A stretch of 64,000 bases of DNA from Streptomyces platensis (lineage in GTDB: Bacteria; Actinomycetota; Actinomycetes; Streptomycetales; Streptomycetaceae): positions 2,542,001 through 2,606,000 of the forward strand of contig NZ_CP023691.1 of assembly GCF_008704855.1 (NCBI RefSeq). The letters run 5' to 3'. The notes beneath the pieces are model-generated. The model did not search any database. It was not told the origin of the DNA and saw only the letters and a list, made by a program, of their open reading frames with translations. Position 1 is the first letter of the stretch, and every line of letters starts with the position of its first letter. Positions 29,317-37,773 of the stretch are shown here, in pieces. Position numbers and translations under genes: made by a program.

Positions 29317-32300
29317 CTACGCCCCGTAAAAGAGCTCCTCGACGACGCCCCGCGCCCTGCGGGTCACCCGGCGGTAGTCGTCGATCATCTCGCCCGTCTG
29401 GCCCTCCTCGTAGCCGAGGTAGCGGCCCACGGCCGCCAGCTCGCGGCCGTCGACGGGGAACGTGTCGCCGGGGCGGCCCCGGACCACCATCACGGCGTTG
29501 CGTACACGGGCGGCCAGGACCCAGGCCTCGTCCAGGGTCTGGGCGTCCTCGGTGCCGATCAGTCCGGCGGCGTGGGCGGCGGCCAGGGCCTCGCGGGTGC
29601 GGGTGGTGCGCAGGCCGGGGACTTCCCAGCCGTGCTGCATCTGGAGCAGCTGTACGGTCCACTCGACATCGCTCAGGCCGCCGCGCCCCAGCTTGGCGTG
29701 GGTGGTGGGGTCCGCGCCGCGGGGCAGCCGCTCGGCCTCCATACGGGCCTTGAGCTTGCGGATCTCGCGGACCGCGTCCTCGCCGAGGCCCTCGGCGGGG
29801 TAGCGGAGCGGGTCGATCAGCTCGATGAACCGCTCGCCCAGTTCGATGTCGCCGGCGACCGGTTCGGCGCGCAGCAGGGCCTGCGACTCCCAGACCAGTG
29901 ACCAGCGCCGGTAGTAGGCGGCGTACGAGGCGAGTGTCCGCACCAGCGGGCCCGTCCGGCCCTCCGGGCGCAGGTCCGCGTCGATGAGCAACGGCGGGTC
30001 GGAGGAGGGGAGTTCGAGCAGCCGGCGCATCTCGTTGGCGACGGCGTGGGCGGCCTTGGCGGCCTCCTGCTCGTCGGCGCCCTCGCGGGGCTCGTGGACG
30101 AAGAGGATGTCGGCGTCCGAGCCGTAGTTGAGCTCATGGCCACCGAAGCGGCCCATGCCGATCACCGCGAAGCGGGTGGGCAGGGTGTCGCCCCACTGGT
30201 CGCGGACCGCGGCGCGCAGCGCACCGGCGAGGGTGGCGGCGTTGAGGTCGGAGACGGCGGAGCCGACGGCGTCGACGGAGTGGCCGTGGTCGTTCGCCGC
30301 CGGGCTGAACTCCGTGCCGTAGGCGCCGATCACATCCGCGGCGGCCGTACGGAACAGCTCTCTGCGGCGCACCCCGCGGGCCGCCGTGACCGCGGCCTCG
30401 GCACCGTCCGCGCGGCCGACCGCGGCCAGCACCTCCTGCTCCAGGGCGGCCCGGCCGCGTGGCTGGAGCCCGTCGGGGGCACCCAGCAGGGCGACCGCCT
30501 CGGGGGCGCGCAGCAGCAGATCGGGGGCGAGCCGGCCGGCCGACAGCACCCGGGCGAGGTTCTCGGCGGCGGCGCCCTCGTCGCGCAGCAGCCGCAGGTA
30601 CCAGGGGGTCTTGCCGAGCGCGTCGGAGACCTTGCGGAAGTTGAGCAGTCCGGCGTCCGGGTCGGCGGAGTCCGCGAACCAGGCGAGCAGCACCGGCAGC
30701 AGGGTCCGCTGGATGGCGGCCTTGCGGGTGACGCCGGAGGCGAGGGCTTCCAGGTGGCGCAGTGCGGCGACCGGGTCGGCGTAGCCGAGGGCTTCGAGGC
30801 GGTGGCCGGCGGCCCTGGCGGAGAGCCGGGTCTCGCCGGGCTCCAGGTGGGCGACGGCGTCGAGCAGCGGACGGTAGAAGAGCTTCTCGTGCAGCCGGCG
30901 CACCTCGCGGGCGTGCCACCGCCATTCCCGGCGGAGCGTGTCGACCGGTTCGGTGCGCAGGCCCAACGAGCGGGCCAGCCGCCGCAGTTCGCCCTCGTCC
31001 TCGGGCATCAGATGCGTACGGCGCATCCGGAAGAGCTGGATCCGGTGTTCCAGCGTGCGCAGGAAGCGGTAGGCGGCGTCCAGGGCGGCGGCGTCCTGGC
31101 GTCCGACATAGCCGCCGGCCGCCAGCGCCGCCAGGGCGTCGAGGGTGGTGGCGCTGCGCAGGGTGGCGTCGCTGCGGCCGTGCACCAGCTGGAGCAGCTG
31201 TACCGCGAACTCGACATCGCGCAGTCCGCCGGGGCCGAGCTTGAGCTCCCGTTCGACCTGCGCCGCGGGGATGTTCTCGACGACCCGGCGGCGCATCTGG
31301 CGCACATCGGCGACGAAGTTCTCCCGCTCGGCGACCTCCCAGACCATGGGCGCCAGCGCGTCCACGTACTCCTGCCCCAGCTGGAGGTCACCGGCCATCG
31401 GGCGGGCCTTGAGCAGCGCCTGGAACTCCCAGGTCTTGGCCCAGCGCTGGTAGTAGGCGAGATGGCTGCTGAGGGTGCGGACCAGCGGGCCGTTGCGGCC
31501 CTCGGGGCGCAGATTGGCGTCCACCGGCCAGATCGTGCCCTCGGCGGTGTTGTCCGAGCAGAGCCGCATCATGCGGGCGGCGAGCCGGGTCGCGGCCTGG
31601 AGGGCCTTGGCCTCGTCCACGCCCTCCTTGGCCTCGGCGACGAAGATGACATCGACGTCGGAGACGTAGTTCAGCTCGCGACCGCCGCATTTGCCCATGC
31701 CGATGACGGCCAGCCGGCTCACCGCGGCGTCGCCGGGCGCCTCTTCGTAGGAGATCTCCAGGGCGGCCCGGACGGTGGCGGTGGCCAGGTCCGCCAGCTC
31801 CGCGGCGGCCTCGGCGACATCGGTCGTGCCGCACACATCGCGGGCGGCGATGCCCAGCAGGGAGCGGCGGTAGGCGGTGCGCAGCGCGTCGGCGCGCGGC
31901 CGTTCGGCGTTCTGCCCGCCCCAGATCCCCTCGGCGAGCGCCAGCTCGAACTCGGGGGTGGTGGGGTGCAGATCCACCGACTCGTACGTGACCAGCGACT
32001 GCCAGTCGTACGGATGCCGGACGAGGTGGTCGGCGAGCGCCTCGGAGGCGCCCAGCACGCCCAGCAGCCGGTCGCGCAGCGGTTTCGCCGCGACGACGGT
32101 GCTCAGCAGCGCCTGCTGCTCGTCCGGCTCCTGGGCCTCGACCAGCCGGGCCAGGCTGTGCAGGGCGAGGTCCGGGTCCGCGGTGGCGCCCAGCGCCTCC
32201 AGCAGGACCGAGTCATCGCGTACGGACGCGAACAGAGCGGAATCGAGCAGCGCCCCGGCCGCCGAGGGGTCGGTGAAGCCGTGCCTCAGCAGCCGGGTGA

Positions 32301-32340
32301 AGGTGCTGCTCCGCCGTCCCTGCGGAGCGGGAAGTGCCAT
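29317..32340 (-). CDS. glnE: Glutamine synthetase adenylyltransferase/adenylyl-removing enzyme
   Basis: 1007 residues, the full length of actinobacterial GlnE. The N-terminal nucleotidyltransferase has GMGKCGGRELNYVSDVDVIF and NLRPEGRNGPLVRT. The second half repeats the fold with GMGRFGGHELNYGSDADILF and DADLRPEGRTGPLVRTL. It adds and removes AMP on glutamine synthetase GlnA in response to nitrogen. ATG 32340 follows GAGAGG. It begins 29 bp after the original glnA2 stop (32370-32372), the tight neighbourhood seen in mycobacteria too. The inserted element now lies directly upstream. Confidence 0.95.
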   Translation of the reverse strand: MALPAPQGRRSSTFTRLLRHGFTDPSAAGALLDSALFASVRDDSVLLEALGATADPDLALHSLARLVEAQEPDEQQALLSTVVAAKPLRDRLLGVLGASEALADHLVRHPYDWQSLVTYESVDLHPTTPEFELALAEGIWGGQNAERPRADALRTAYRRSLLGIAARDVCGTTDVAEAAAELADLATATVRAALEISYEEAPGDAAVSRLAVIGMGKCGGRELNYVSDVDVIFVAEAKEGVDEAKALQAATRLAARMMRLCSDNTAEGTIWPVDANLRPEGRNGPLVRTLSSHLAYYQRWAKTWEFQALLKARPMAGDLQLGQEYVDALAPMVWEVAERENFVADVRQMRRRVVENIPAAQVERELKLGPGGLRDVEFAVQLLQLVHGRSDATLRSATTLDALAALAAGGYVGRQDAAALDAAYRFLRTLEHRIQLFRMRRTHLMPEDEGELRRLARSLGLRTEPVDTLRREWRWHAREVRRLHEKLFYRPLLDAVAHLEPGETRLSARAAGHRLEALGYADPVAALRHLEALASGVTRKAAIQRTLLPVLLAWFADSADPDAGLLNFRKVSDALGKTPWYLRLLRDEGAAAENLARVLSAGRLAPDLLLRAPEAVALLGAPDGLQPRGRAALEQEVLAAVGRADGAEAAVTAARGVRRRELFRTAAADVIGAYGTEFSPAANDHGHSVDAVGSAVSDLNAATLAGALRAAVRDQWGDTLPTRFAVIGMGRFGGHELNYGSDADILFVHEPREGADEQEAAKAAHAVANEMRRLLELPSSDPPLLIDADLRPEGRTGPLVRTLASYAAYYRRWSLVWESQALLRAEPVAGDIELGERFIELIDPLRYPAEGLGEDAVREIRKLKARMEAERLPRGADPTTHAKLGRGGLSDVEWTVQLLQMQHGWEVPGLRTTRTREALAAAHAAGLIGTEDAQTLDEAWVLAARVRNAVMVVRGRPGDTFPVDGRELAAVGRYLGYEEGQTGEMIDDYRRVTRRARGVVEELFYGA

Positions 32341-32373
32341 GGGTGCAAGCCTCTCGGTGGCGCGGTGGCTCAG

Positions 32374-32454
32374 AGCACGGGCAGCATCTTGCGCAGCTCG
32401 AAGGCGGTGACCTCGGAGCGGTACTCCTCCCACTCCTGCTTCTTGTTGCGCAGG
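32374..32454 (-). repeat. Attachment repeat, glnE side (81 bp)
   Basis: Identical to 54129-54209. It is the displaced original 3' end of glnA2; in the minus frame it still reads LRNKKQEWEEYRSEVTAFEL then RKMLPVL with a TGA stop at 32370-32372. Identity stops exactly at both ends: the base before is G versus C and the base after is G versus A. This is therefore the site formed with chromosomal DNA next to glnE. Confidence 0.95.
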
Positions 32455-32872
32455 GATTGATGCACGCCTTTGCTCACCTCCCATGACTCTACCGGCGTGC
32501 CCACTGACCAGCAGTGGAGCGGTTGTCGTTGGTCGTTGCCGGTCGCCCTCGGCTGTCCTCTGACGGCCCCTAGACGGCCCGGGGCCCGGGGCCCCGGCCG
32601 CTGGCTCCAGCGCAAGCGTTCGGGTCGCCAACGTTAGCAACCCCGCTAGCGAGCCGACAGGGCTGATCAGGGCGTTAGCGGATGGTGGGCGACTGGCGCC
32701 CTCTCGCGGACGGCTCCGACGGCACTTCTCGCTGGCTGGCGTTCTCGCTGGTCGCTCATTGGTGGGCAGCTGCGGGGTGGCTACCTGTCCACTGATGGTC
32801 CACGAAACGTGACAGTCACCTCGCGCCGGCCGTCTCCCTGCGGCAGCCTGGTGGAGTGACGGAGCGCAAGAC
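32455..32872. other. Left end of the element without a gene
   Basis: About 420 bp. It holds no convincing gene; a frame running into the displaced glnA2 tail is only that remnant. Repeated GCTGG/GGTCG-like steps and GCTAGCGAG occur around 32630-32760 and could include integrase arm sites. It now supplies whatever promoter glnE uses on the minus strand. Confidence 0.5.
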
Positions 32873-33346
32873 ATGGAGTCGCCACAGAAGGACAGCCGAA
32901 GGCACGACCCCATGAGGCGACAGCACCTGATCTGGTCCGGCGCTGCCCTAATGGGCTTAGCTGTGGCTTTGCTCGCCGCGGCTGTTTTCACCTTTCTGAC
33001 CGGCCACGGGAATGGGTCCACCTCCACCTCGCACGAGGCAACCGCGGCACCGTCGGTGTCTGCGCACCCCACCGTCTCCGAGTCCCCTGGTGACACACCC
33101 GAGTTCCCTGGCGCCACATCCACCCCCGGGAGCGCCGGCCCGCCCTCGACGCAATCACCCACCCCAACCGTGACCGTCACCCAGTTTGTTCAACTACCTG
33201 CGGCAGGGGCGGGCGGGCCTGAGCTCATAACCGCCATTGGGGGGCTGATCACCGCTGGTGTCGGCGCCGCATCATTCCTTGTGGGAATGAGGCACCGGGA
33301 CCGCAGGGAGACCGAACGGGTACACCCCCCGACCAACGCTTCTTGA
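32873..33346 (+). CDS. Two-helix membrane protein with Ser/Thr/Pro linker
   Basis: 157 residues. Hydrophobic helix one (LIWSGAALMGLAVALLAAAV, about residues 20-42) is followed by about 65 Ser/Thr/Pro-rich residues expected outside. Helix two (LITAIGGLITAGVGAASFL, about 118-136) leads to a short basic tail. GGAG lies nine bases before the ATG. No catalytic motif is visible. It is the first cargo gene at the left end, divergent from the gap and near the SLATT-like gene. Function unknown. Confidence 0.6.
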   Translation: MESPQKDSRRHDPMRRQHLIWSGAALMGLAVALLAAAVFTFLTGHGNGSTSTSHEATAAPSVSAHPTVSESPGDTPEFPGATSTPGSAGPPSTQSPTPTVTVTQFVQLPAAGAGGPELITAIGGLITAGVGAASFLVGMRHRDRRETERVHPPTNAS

Positions 33347-33531
33347 GGGTTGGGGTGACCTACGCATTACGAGTTGTCGGATCTTCGTCCGTCGGCGTCC
33401 ATGGAGGTCCGTTTGCCCAGTTCAGCGGCCGTAGTGAACGTCAGTGGACGTCTACGGACCTCGATGGATGCGGCGGCAACTGGGACCACAATTGAGACCC
33501 GGCCCACCAGCAGCTGACGCTGTCAGCGGTC

Positions 33532-33732
33532 TCAGTCCCCTTGGCCCGAGTCGCGCCGCTGCAGGAAGCCGTGGGCGTACAGAGCCTCGTCGGGGTGCCG
33601 GTACAGGCGAGCGAGGGCCCACGCCTGATCACCGCTGAGCTGGGGGTGCGCGGCGCACAGCCGGCGGGCGCGCCAGGTGGTGCGGGGCGCCAGGAGCCAC
33701 CGCTGAAGACCGTACCGGGCGGGCGGAATCAC
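33532..33732 (-). CDS. Small basic protein coupled to the SLATT-like gene
   Basis: 66 residues, rich in Arg and Ala with WALARLYRHPDEALYAHGFLQRR. Its GTG start overlaps the SLATT gene's TGA (GTGA at 33729-33732), so it is probably translated by re-initiation. A nested inverted repeat (33493-33499 with 33528-33534, and 33513-33518 with 33522-33527) lies at its end and may terminate the pair. No family recognised. Confidence 0.5.
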   Translation of the reverse strand: MIPPARYGLQRWLLAPRTTWRARRLCAAHPQLSGDQAWALARLYRHPDEALYAHGFLQRRDSGQGD

Positions 33733-34589
33733 ACGACCTCCTGCTGGCCCTGGTGAGGTTGGTCGAGCTGCTGCTCACGCTTGCGCTGTTCGATCCGCAG
33801 GGCCTCGACCCTCTCGGCGAACAGCTCCAGGTTCTCCTTCTCGTCGGAGAGGTTGTACGGGGCGATAGCCAGGTCGAGAGCGGTTACCTCCTGCTCGATG
33901 GCATCGGCCGTCTGCTGAAGGTTGAAGCCGCGCTCCTTGAACTTGAAGTAGCCCATCACCGAGGTGATGACGGTGATGGCGCCGCCGAGACCGATGAGAA
34001 TGCCCTTACCTGGCTGCGGCGGGTCATAGAGGGCGGTGACGCCGGTGACGGCGGCCGAGCAGATAACGAGCGTCCACTGGAGCCAGTTGTGCCAGCGGCG
34101 GTAGCTCGCGCTCTCCCCCCGCAGGCGGTCGATCTCCCGGGGGATGGCGTCCCGGTAGGAATACTGCCGATCGAAGGCCGCCCGCGCGACCTTGGACGCA
34201 GCCAGAACCCGCTCTTCCTCGGCCAGTTCGAGGTTCAGCTTCAGCTCCGCGACCGAAAGGTCTTGTTGCGCGCGACTTCCGTTCCCGTACCTAATCCAGG
34301 GCTGCGCAGTGTCGAATTTACGGCTGAACACGGTGCACCCCACGAAGAGGGCCCCGGCAAACACGACACCGAAGATGTTGATCGGCGCCATGTTGTAGTG
34401 GCGCCAGGTGAGAGCGGTCGCGCCGACCAGGGAGAGCAGCAGCAACGGAGGCCCGACCACCCCAATGAGGGTGGCGACGCTGACCAAGCGGGTGCGTTTG
34501 ATCTGACGTTGAAGGTTGGCAACGGTCCGTCGGTGGTCTATCAGGGCGTTGATGCGATCGTCGTCTCCGACGGGGCCGGACTGCGGCAT
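33729..34589 (-). CDS. SLATT/DUF4231-like four-helix membrane protein
   Basis: About 286 residues. Two pairs of membrane helices are visible: 40-95 (LVSVATLIGVVGPPLLLLS and FGVVFAGALFVG) and about 165-215 (WTLVICSAAVTGVTAL and GILIGLGGAITVITSVMGYF). The second pair follows YRDAIPREIDRLRGESASYRRWHNWLQW and precedes FNLQQTADAIEQEVTAL, the usual surroundings of DUF4231/SLATT domains. A coiled coil ends the protein. SLATT proteins are predicted pore-forming effectors of nucleotide-sensing defence systems. ATG 34589 is used because GGGGGA lies nine bases upstream. No nucleotidyl cyclase or SLOG gene is nearby. Confidence 0.65.
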   Translation of the reverse strand: MPQSGPVGDDDRINALIDHRRTVANLQRQIKRTRLVSVATLIGVVGPPLLLLSLVGATALTWRHYNMAPINIFGVVFAGALFVGCTVFSRKFDTAQPWIRYGNGSRAQQDLSVAELKLNLELAEEERVLAASKVARAAFDRQYSYRDAIPREIDRLRGESASYRRWHNWLQWTLVICSAAVTGVTALYDPPQPGKGILIGLGGAITVITSVMGYFKFKERGFNLQQTADAIEQEVTALDLAIAPYNLSDEKENLELFAERVEALRIEQRKREQQLDQPHQGQQEVV

Positions 34590-34817
34590 GAGCTGGCTTC
34601 CCCCATGGACTTCTCGGCTGATGGCCAGTTGGGCGACCGGAAGAAACCAGAGGTGCGGGCTCCCCACGGACCGCCCGTCAAAGCCCCGCCGTCAATTCCC
34701 GACCGCCTCACAGTGCTCTGGTGTAGCGCGACCTATGTGGCCAAGGAGTCACGTTCGGTGAAATTGACGCAAACCGCGTTCTCATGGCCGAATCAGCACC
34801 GGTCGCCGCACAGTCGG

Positions 34818-34846
34818 TGGGCGTAGCCAGCACTCGGCTACGCCCA
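34818..34846. terminator. Perfect 11-bp stem-loop in the left cargo region
   Basis: Arms 34818-34828 (TGGGCGTAGCC) and 34836-34846 pair perfectly around a 7-nt loop. It lies between the SLATT gene start and the next minus-strand remnant. No uridine run follows, but Streptomyces terminators often lack one. Confidence 0.5.
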
Positions 34847-34973
34847 TGCGCACATGTGCAGGCGCATCACCGTGCCCTGAGGCGCGAACCATCAGATGGG
34901 ATGCGCGTACGGCGGTGAGCGGTGGAATGCGGGCGCTGCGGGCGACGCGCTCCTGACAGGCGGTGGGGCTCAT

Positions 34974-34997
34974 GGCCGCCGTCCGCGCACGGCGGCC
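34974..34997 (-). terminator. Hairpin after the 35006 minus-strand reading frame
   Basis: Arms 34974-34982 (GGCCGCCGT) and 34989-34997 pair perfectly over a 6-nt loop. It begins 9 bp after a TAG stop on the minus strand, so it supports a real transcript ending there. Confidence 0.5.
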
Positions 34998-35005
34998 GCG
35001 TAGGC

Positions 35006-35204
35006 CTACTCCTTCAGCGCCACGCGGGCCGCGGGCGTGCCCTGCAGGGTCTGCCAGTAGGGGTGGTCGGCGATGCGCCGGGAGACCTCCAGCAGACGCC
35101 GGCGGTGGGGAACCACCTGGTTCGTCAGCGCCGTAGCGACCGACCGCAGGTGAGGTACCAAGCGGTCAGCGGTCTGGACCTCCAGGAGGTCGTGGGGGGA
35201 AGTC
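35006..35204 (-). pseudogene. Probable remnant of a small plasmid-type gene
   Basis: On the minus strand this frame reads HDLLEVQTADRLVPHLRSVA, then ALTNQVVPHRRRLLEVSRRI, ADHPYWQTLQGTPAARVALK and E-stop (35006-35008). The HPYW and ARVALKE ends recall small conserved proteins of Streptomyces elements. There is no start codon in frame. The likely N-terminal part (SNWDLDRPDF) lies in another frame across the G6 run at 35194-35199, which suggests a frameshift. A hairpin just past the stop (34974-34997) supports a former gene. Confidence 0.35.
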
Positions 35205-35333
35205 GGGGCGATCCAAATCCCAATTAGATCGCTCGTTCGGTTTATGGGCCAAGGTCGGCGCGCTGCACGGAGACTGCGAACGAGCGACCGTGCGAGTCTT
35301 GGAGGGCAAACTCATGTGGATGAGAGGGACCAG

Positions 35334-35783
35334 ATGCCGGGTGCGAGTCCGCGCGGGACGTATTTGCTGATCGCAGATGCTCTGCGCAAGGAGATCGGGA
35401 AAGGACGCTTCGCTGAGACGGGGCTCCCCTCCGAAGCCGCGCTGATGCGGGAGCACGGGGTGGCGCGGACCACGGTACGACGTGCTTTGGAGATCTTGGA
35501 ACAGGAAGGTCTCATCCACGCTGCGCCAGGGGTCGGCCGCGTGGTCAGCGACGGCAGCGAGCGGCGCCCCTTGGCGCAAAGGGTGACCGACATGATCACG
35601 GAACGCGGTTTCGCGATCGGTGACGCGTTTCCATCCGAGGCCCGGCTCTGCGAGGAATTCGCAGTCTCGCGGACAGCCCTGCGTAGCGCTCTATCAGCGC
35701 TGGAAGGACGGGGAATCCTGGAAGCCGTGCACGGGAAGGGGCGGTTCGTTCGCGCCCTCCCGGTGAGCACACACGATTCGTAG
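35334..35783 (+). CDS. Regulator with two tandem GntR winged helices
   Basis: 149 residues. The first GntR motif has LIADALRKEIGKGRF, GLPSEAALMREHGVARTTV and EGLIHAAPGVGR. The second repeats it in shorter form (DAFPSEARLCEEFAVSRTAL, GRGILEAVHGKGRF). No effector domain follows. AICEs such as pSAM2 encode a GntR-type repressor (KorSA), which this may replace. GAGAGGG precedes the ATG by six bases. The HD gene starts ten bases later. Confidence 0.8.
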   Translation: MPGASPRGTYLLIADALRKEIGKGRFAETGLPSEAALMREHGVARTTVRRALEILEQEGLIHAAPGVGRVVSDGSERRPLAQRVTDMITERGFAIGDAFPSEARLCEEFAVSRTALRSALSALEGRGILEAVHGKGRFVRALPVSTHDS

Positions 35784-35793
35784 GCTGGAGCCC

Positions 35794-36360
35794 ATGGAAC
35801 TCACAGAGCAGGCATTTGCCCTCTCGGAATCGATGCTGGCCGAACCCCTCCCACGCCGCTGGGCGCACTCCCTCGGCGTCGCCAAGCGTGCGGCGGCCTT
35901 GCGCCCCATCCTCGGTCACGACGCCGATCTCCTGGAGGCCGCCGCAGTCCTCCACGACGTTGGCTACTCGCCATCGATCGCCACGACAGGGTTCCATCCG
36001 CTCGACGGCGCCCGATTCCTCCGTGAGCAGGAGTCGTTCGACGAACGGGTCGTTCGCCTGGTGGCCCACCACTCCTGCGCGCTGCTTGAGGCGGAGGAGC
36101 GGGGGCTGCGTGACGAACTGGCGACTGAGTTCGAGCTGGAGCGTCCGGAGCTCGTCGACGCCTTGATCTTCTGCGACATGACGACGACCCCGGACGGCGG
36201 CCACACGGCGCCGGCCGACCGGCTGAACGAGATCGTGGCGCGCTACGGCCCTGACACCATCGTGGGCCGCTTCATCCAGCGGGCGGCACCCGAGATTCAC
36301 GCTGCCGCGAGCCGGGTGGAACAGCGGATGGCCGCCGTGGGCGCAGGTCAGCCGATGTAG
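35794..36360 (+). CDS. HD-domain phosphohydrolase
   Basis: 188 residues. H at about 22 (WAHSLGVAKRA), the HD pair in VLHDVGYSP (about 53) and later H residues (VAHHSCALLE) fit an HD metal-binding site. HD proteins with this pattern hydrolyse nucleotide phosphates or cyclic nucleotides. It follows the GntR gene on the same strand. Its 3' end overlaps the convergent Nudix gene by 13 bp. Known AICEs sometimes carry such a gene beside a GntR regulator. Confidence 0.75.
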   Translation: MELTEQAFALSESMLAEPLPRRWAHSLGVAKRAAALRPILGHDADLLEAAAVLHDVGYSPSIATTGFHPLDGARFLREQESFDERVVRLVAHHSCALLEAEERGLRDELATEFELERPELVDALIFCDMTTTPDGGHTAPADRLNEIVARYGPDTIVGRFIQRAAPEIHAAASRVEQRMAAVGAGQPM

Positions 36361-36821
36361 GGCACCGTCCGAGAGGCCTCCAGCCCGTGCTCAATGCGCA
36401 ACCGCATCGAGGGGTGAATGTCGAGTCGGTCGAGGTCCGCTGGAGAGACCCAGCGGACCTCTTTAGATTCGTCGCTCGTGCGCAGGGAACCGCCTGTGAG
36501 GTGCGCACGGAAGCAAATGGAGAACTGCTGCCGGACTTCTCCATCGTCGTACGCCATGACGTGCCGCGGGTCCGTGTAGAGGCCGCTGACGCCATCCACG
36601 TCGACCGTAAAGCCCGTCTCTTCTTCGACTTCCCGTACGACGGTCTCGGCGATCGACTCGCCGACGTCATGGCCGCCCCCGGGGAGAGCCCACAGGTCGT
36701 TGTCAGTCTTGTGGATGAGCAGGAGCCGCCCGTCCTCATCTCTGACGACGGCGGTAACCGAAGGCACCACCGAGTTGGCTTTCGGGGCCTCTGGGTCGTT
36801 GAAGTAGTCCCTGCGGCTCAT
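36348..36821 (-). CDS. Nudix hydrolase, Pif-like
   Basis: 157 residues. A complete Nudix box GX5EX7REUXEEXGU is present (GGHDVGESIAETVVREVEEE then TGF). GGAGG precedes ATG 36821 by seven bases, and it overlaps the HTH gene's stop (ATGA). The pSAM2 Pif protein, which prevents redundant transfer between carriers, contains a Nudix motif. Position next to GntR and HTH genes suggests the same role here, which is inference. Confidence 0.8.
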   Translation of the reverse strand: MSRRDYFNDPEAPKANSVVPSVTAVVRDEDGRLLLIHKTDNDLWALPGGGHDVGESIAETVVREVEEETGFTVDVDGVSGLYTDPRHVMAYDDGEVRQQFSICFRAHLTGGSLRTSDESKEVRWVSPADLDRLDIHPSMRLRIEHGLEASRTVPYIG

Positions 36822-37585
36822 GCGTGAACCTCCGTGAAGTCGGTGGGTGAGGTGATCCCGCGGGCGGATTCCCACACGCGCTCAACGCTCTCGGCGTATG
36901 TGTCAAACAGCTCGCCACCAGGGACGCGCTGTAGGTGGAGGACAGGGGCAAGGTAGGCACCGACTCCGTATACGTGGCCGTTTGCGAGCAGTTCGTTGTC
37001 GGCACGGTAGATGGAGTTGTAGAGGGTCGTGCTGTGCAAGCGGAACTCGACGCCCGGCAGGCCGAAGAGCCCTCGGTAGTTCATCAGCGCGTTGCGAATC
37101 TTGCTGGCCATTGCATCGCCGATCCCCTCGTCTGCACCACGGGTCGCAACCTCGGGGCAGTCCGGGTCGCCAAGCATGAAGCGAACCCGTACGCCATCTG
37201 CCGACTTCTCCTTGACCAGGCGGAGGAATTCGGAATCTTCGGTCAGCCAGAAACCGGAGTAGACCAGAACATCGAAGTAGGCCCGGGACGACGAGTAGAG
37301 CTGCGGCCAGAGACGCGGGGGAACCGCTGAACGGTGTGGGTACAGCTTCACGAGCTCTGCACTGCCGGCTGACGTGACCTCGGCCATCGTCCGCTCGTCA
37401 GGCCACAGATAGGACACCTCGTAGCGGAGCAGCGAAGCCACCGCGTACTGGAAGCGGCGATACGGCTTGCGGCCCTGGTTGATCCACCGCTCGACGGTTT
37501 TGCTGGCGACCCCGAGGCGCTCGGCGACAGTCTCGATGGTGAGTCCTCGTTCGGTGATCGCTCCACGAAGTCGCTCGTTCGCCAT
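36818..37585 (-). CDS. Helix-turn-helix regulator with unknown C-terminal domain
   Basis: 255 residues. The N-terminus (LTIETVAERLGVASKTVERW) is a helix-turn-helix followed by INQGRKPYRRFQYAVASLL. The C-terminal 150 residues (FDVLVYSGFWLTEDSEFLRL, GVRVRFMLGDPDC, HSTTLYNSIYRADNELL) look like a phospholipase-D-like or sensory fold, but classic HKD motifs are absent. It is divergent from the main operon promoter at 37737 and coupled to the Nudix gene. AAGGGGAG precedes the start. Confidence 0.75.
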   Translation of the reverse strand: MANERLRGAITERGLTIETVAERLGVASKTVERWINQGRKPYRRFQYAVASLLRYEVSYLWPDERTMAEVTSAGSAELVKLYPHRSAVPPRLWPQLYSSSRAYFDVLVYSGFWLTEDSEFLRLVKEKSADGVRVRFMLGDPDCPEVATRGADEGIGDAMASKIRNALMNYRGLFGLPGVEFRLHSTTLYNSIYRADNELLANGHVYGVGAYLAPVLHLQRVPGGELFDTYAESVERVWESARGITSPTDFTEVHA

Positions 37586-37736
37586 CTCCCCTTCTCCCCC
37601 TCCACGTTGGGACGTCCTGGGACGACTTCGACCCTAGCCAGCCGTCCCGGAGTCGTCCATGAGGGCGGTCGTACGTCTGCTGCTCAGGCAGCAATCTTGA
37701 AGCACACCAAGAGAACGCCCTTCCGAGGGCGGGTTC

Positions 37737-37773
37737 TTGACAGTGCAGGAGATACAGGTATTACATGTATCTC
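37737..37773 (+). promoter_or_regulatory. Promoter with 25-bp operator-like palindrome
   Basis: A consensus -35 TTGACA (37737-37742) is followed after 16-18 bp by TATTAC/TTACAT as a possible -10. A 25-bp palindrome (37749-37773) overlaps the -10. Its arms GAGATACA and TGTATCTC are perfect, the inner GTA/TAC pairs, and one inner pair mismatches. TGTA...TACA half-sites suit a GntR or HTH repressor of the element. It faces the long transfer operon and backs on to the HTH gene. Confidence 0.7.

Noticed and set aside
32341..32460. tRNA gene as AICE attachment site
   Set aside because: No cloverleaf can be drawn; the repeat is a glnA2 coding sequence.
32370..32615. Frame ending in the GlnA2 C-terminus as a separate gene
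   Set aside because: Only the last 26 codons are related to a protein; upstream codons are element DNA without a ribosome binding site. It is the displaced attachment copy.
29317..33180. Single very long glnE-like frame up to 33180
   Set aside because: The frame continues upstream of the ATG 32340 only through element DNA and the attachment repeat; family homology starts at 32340.
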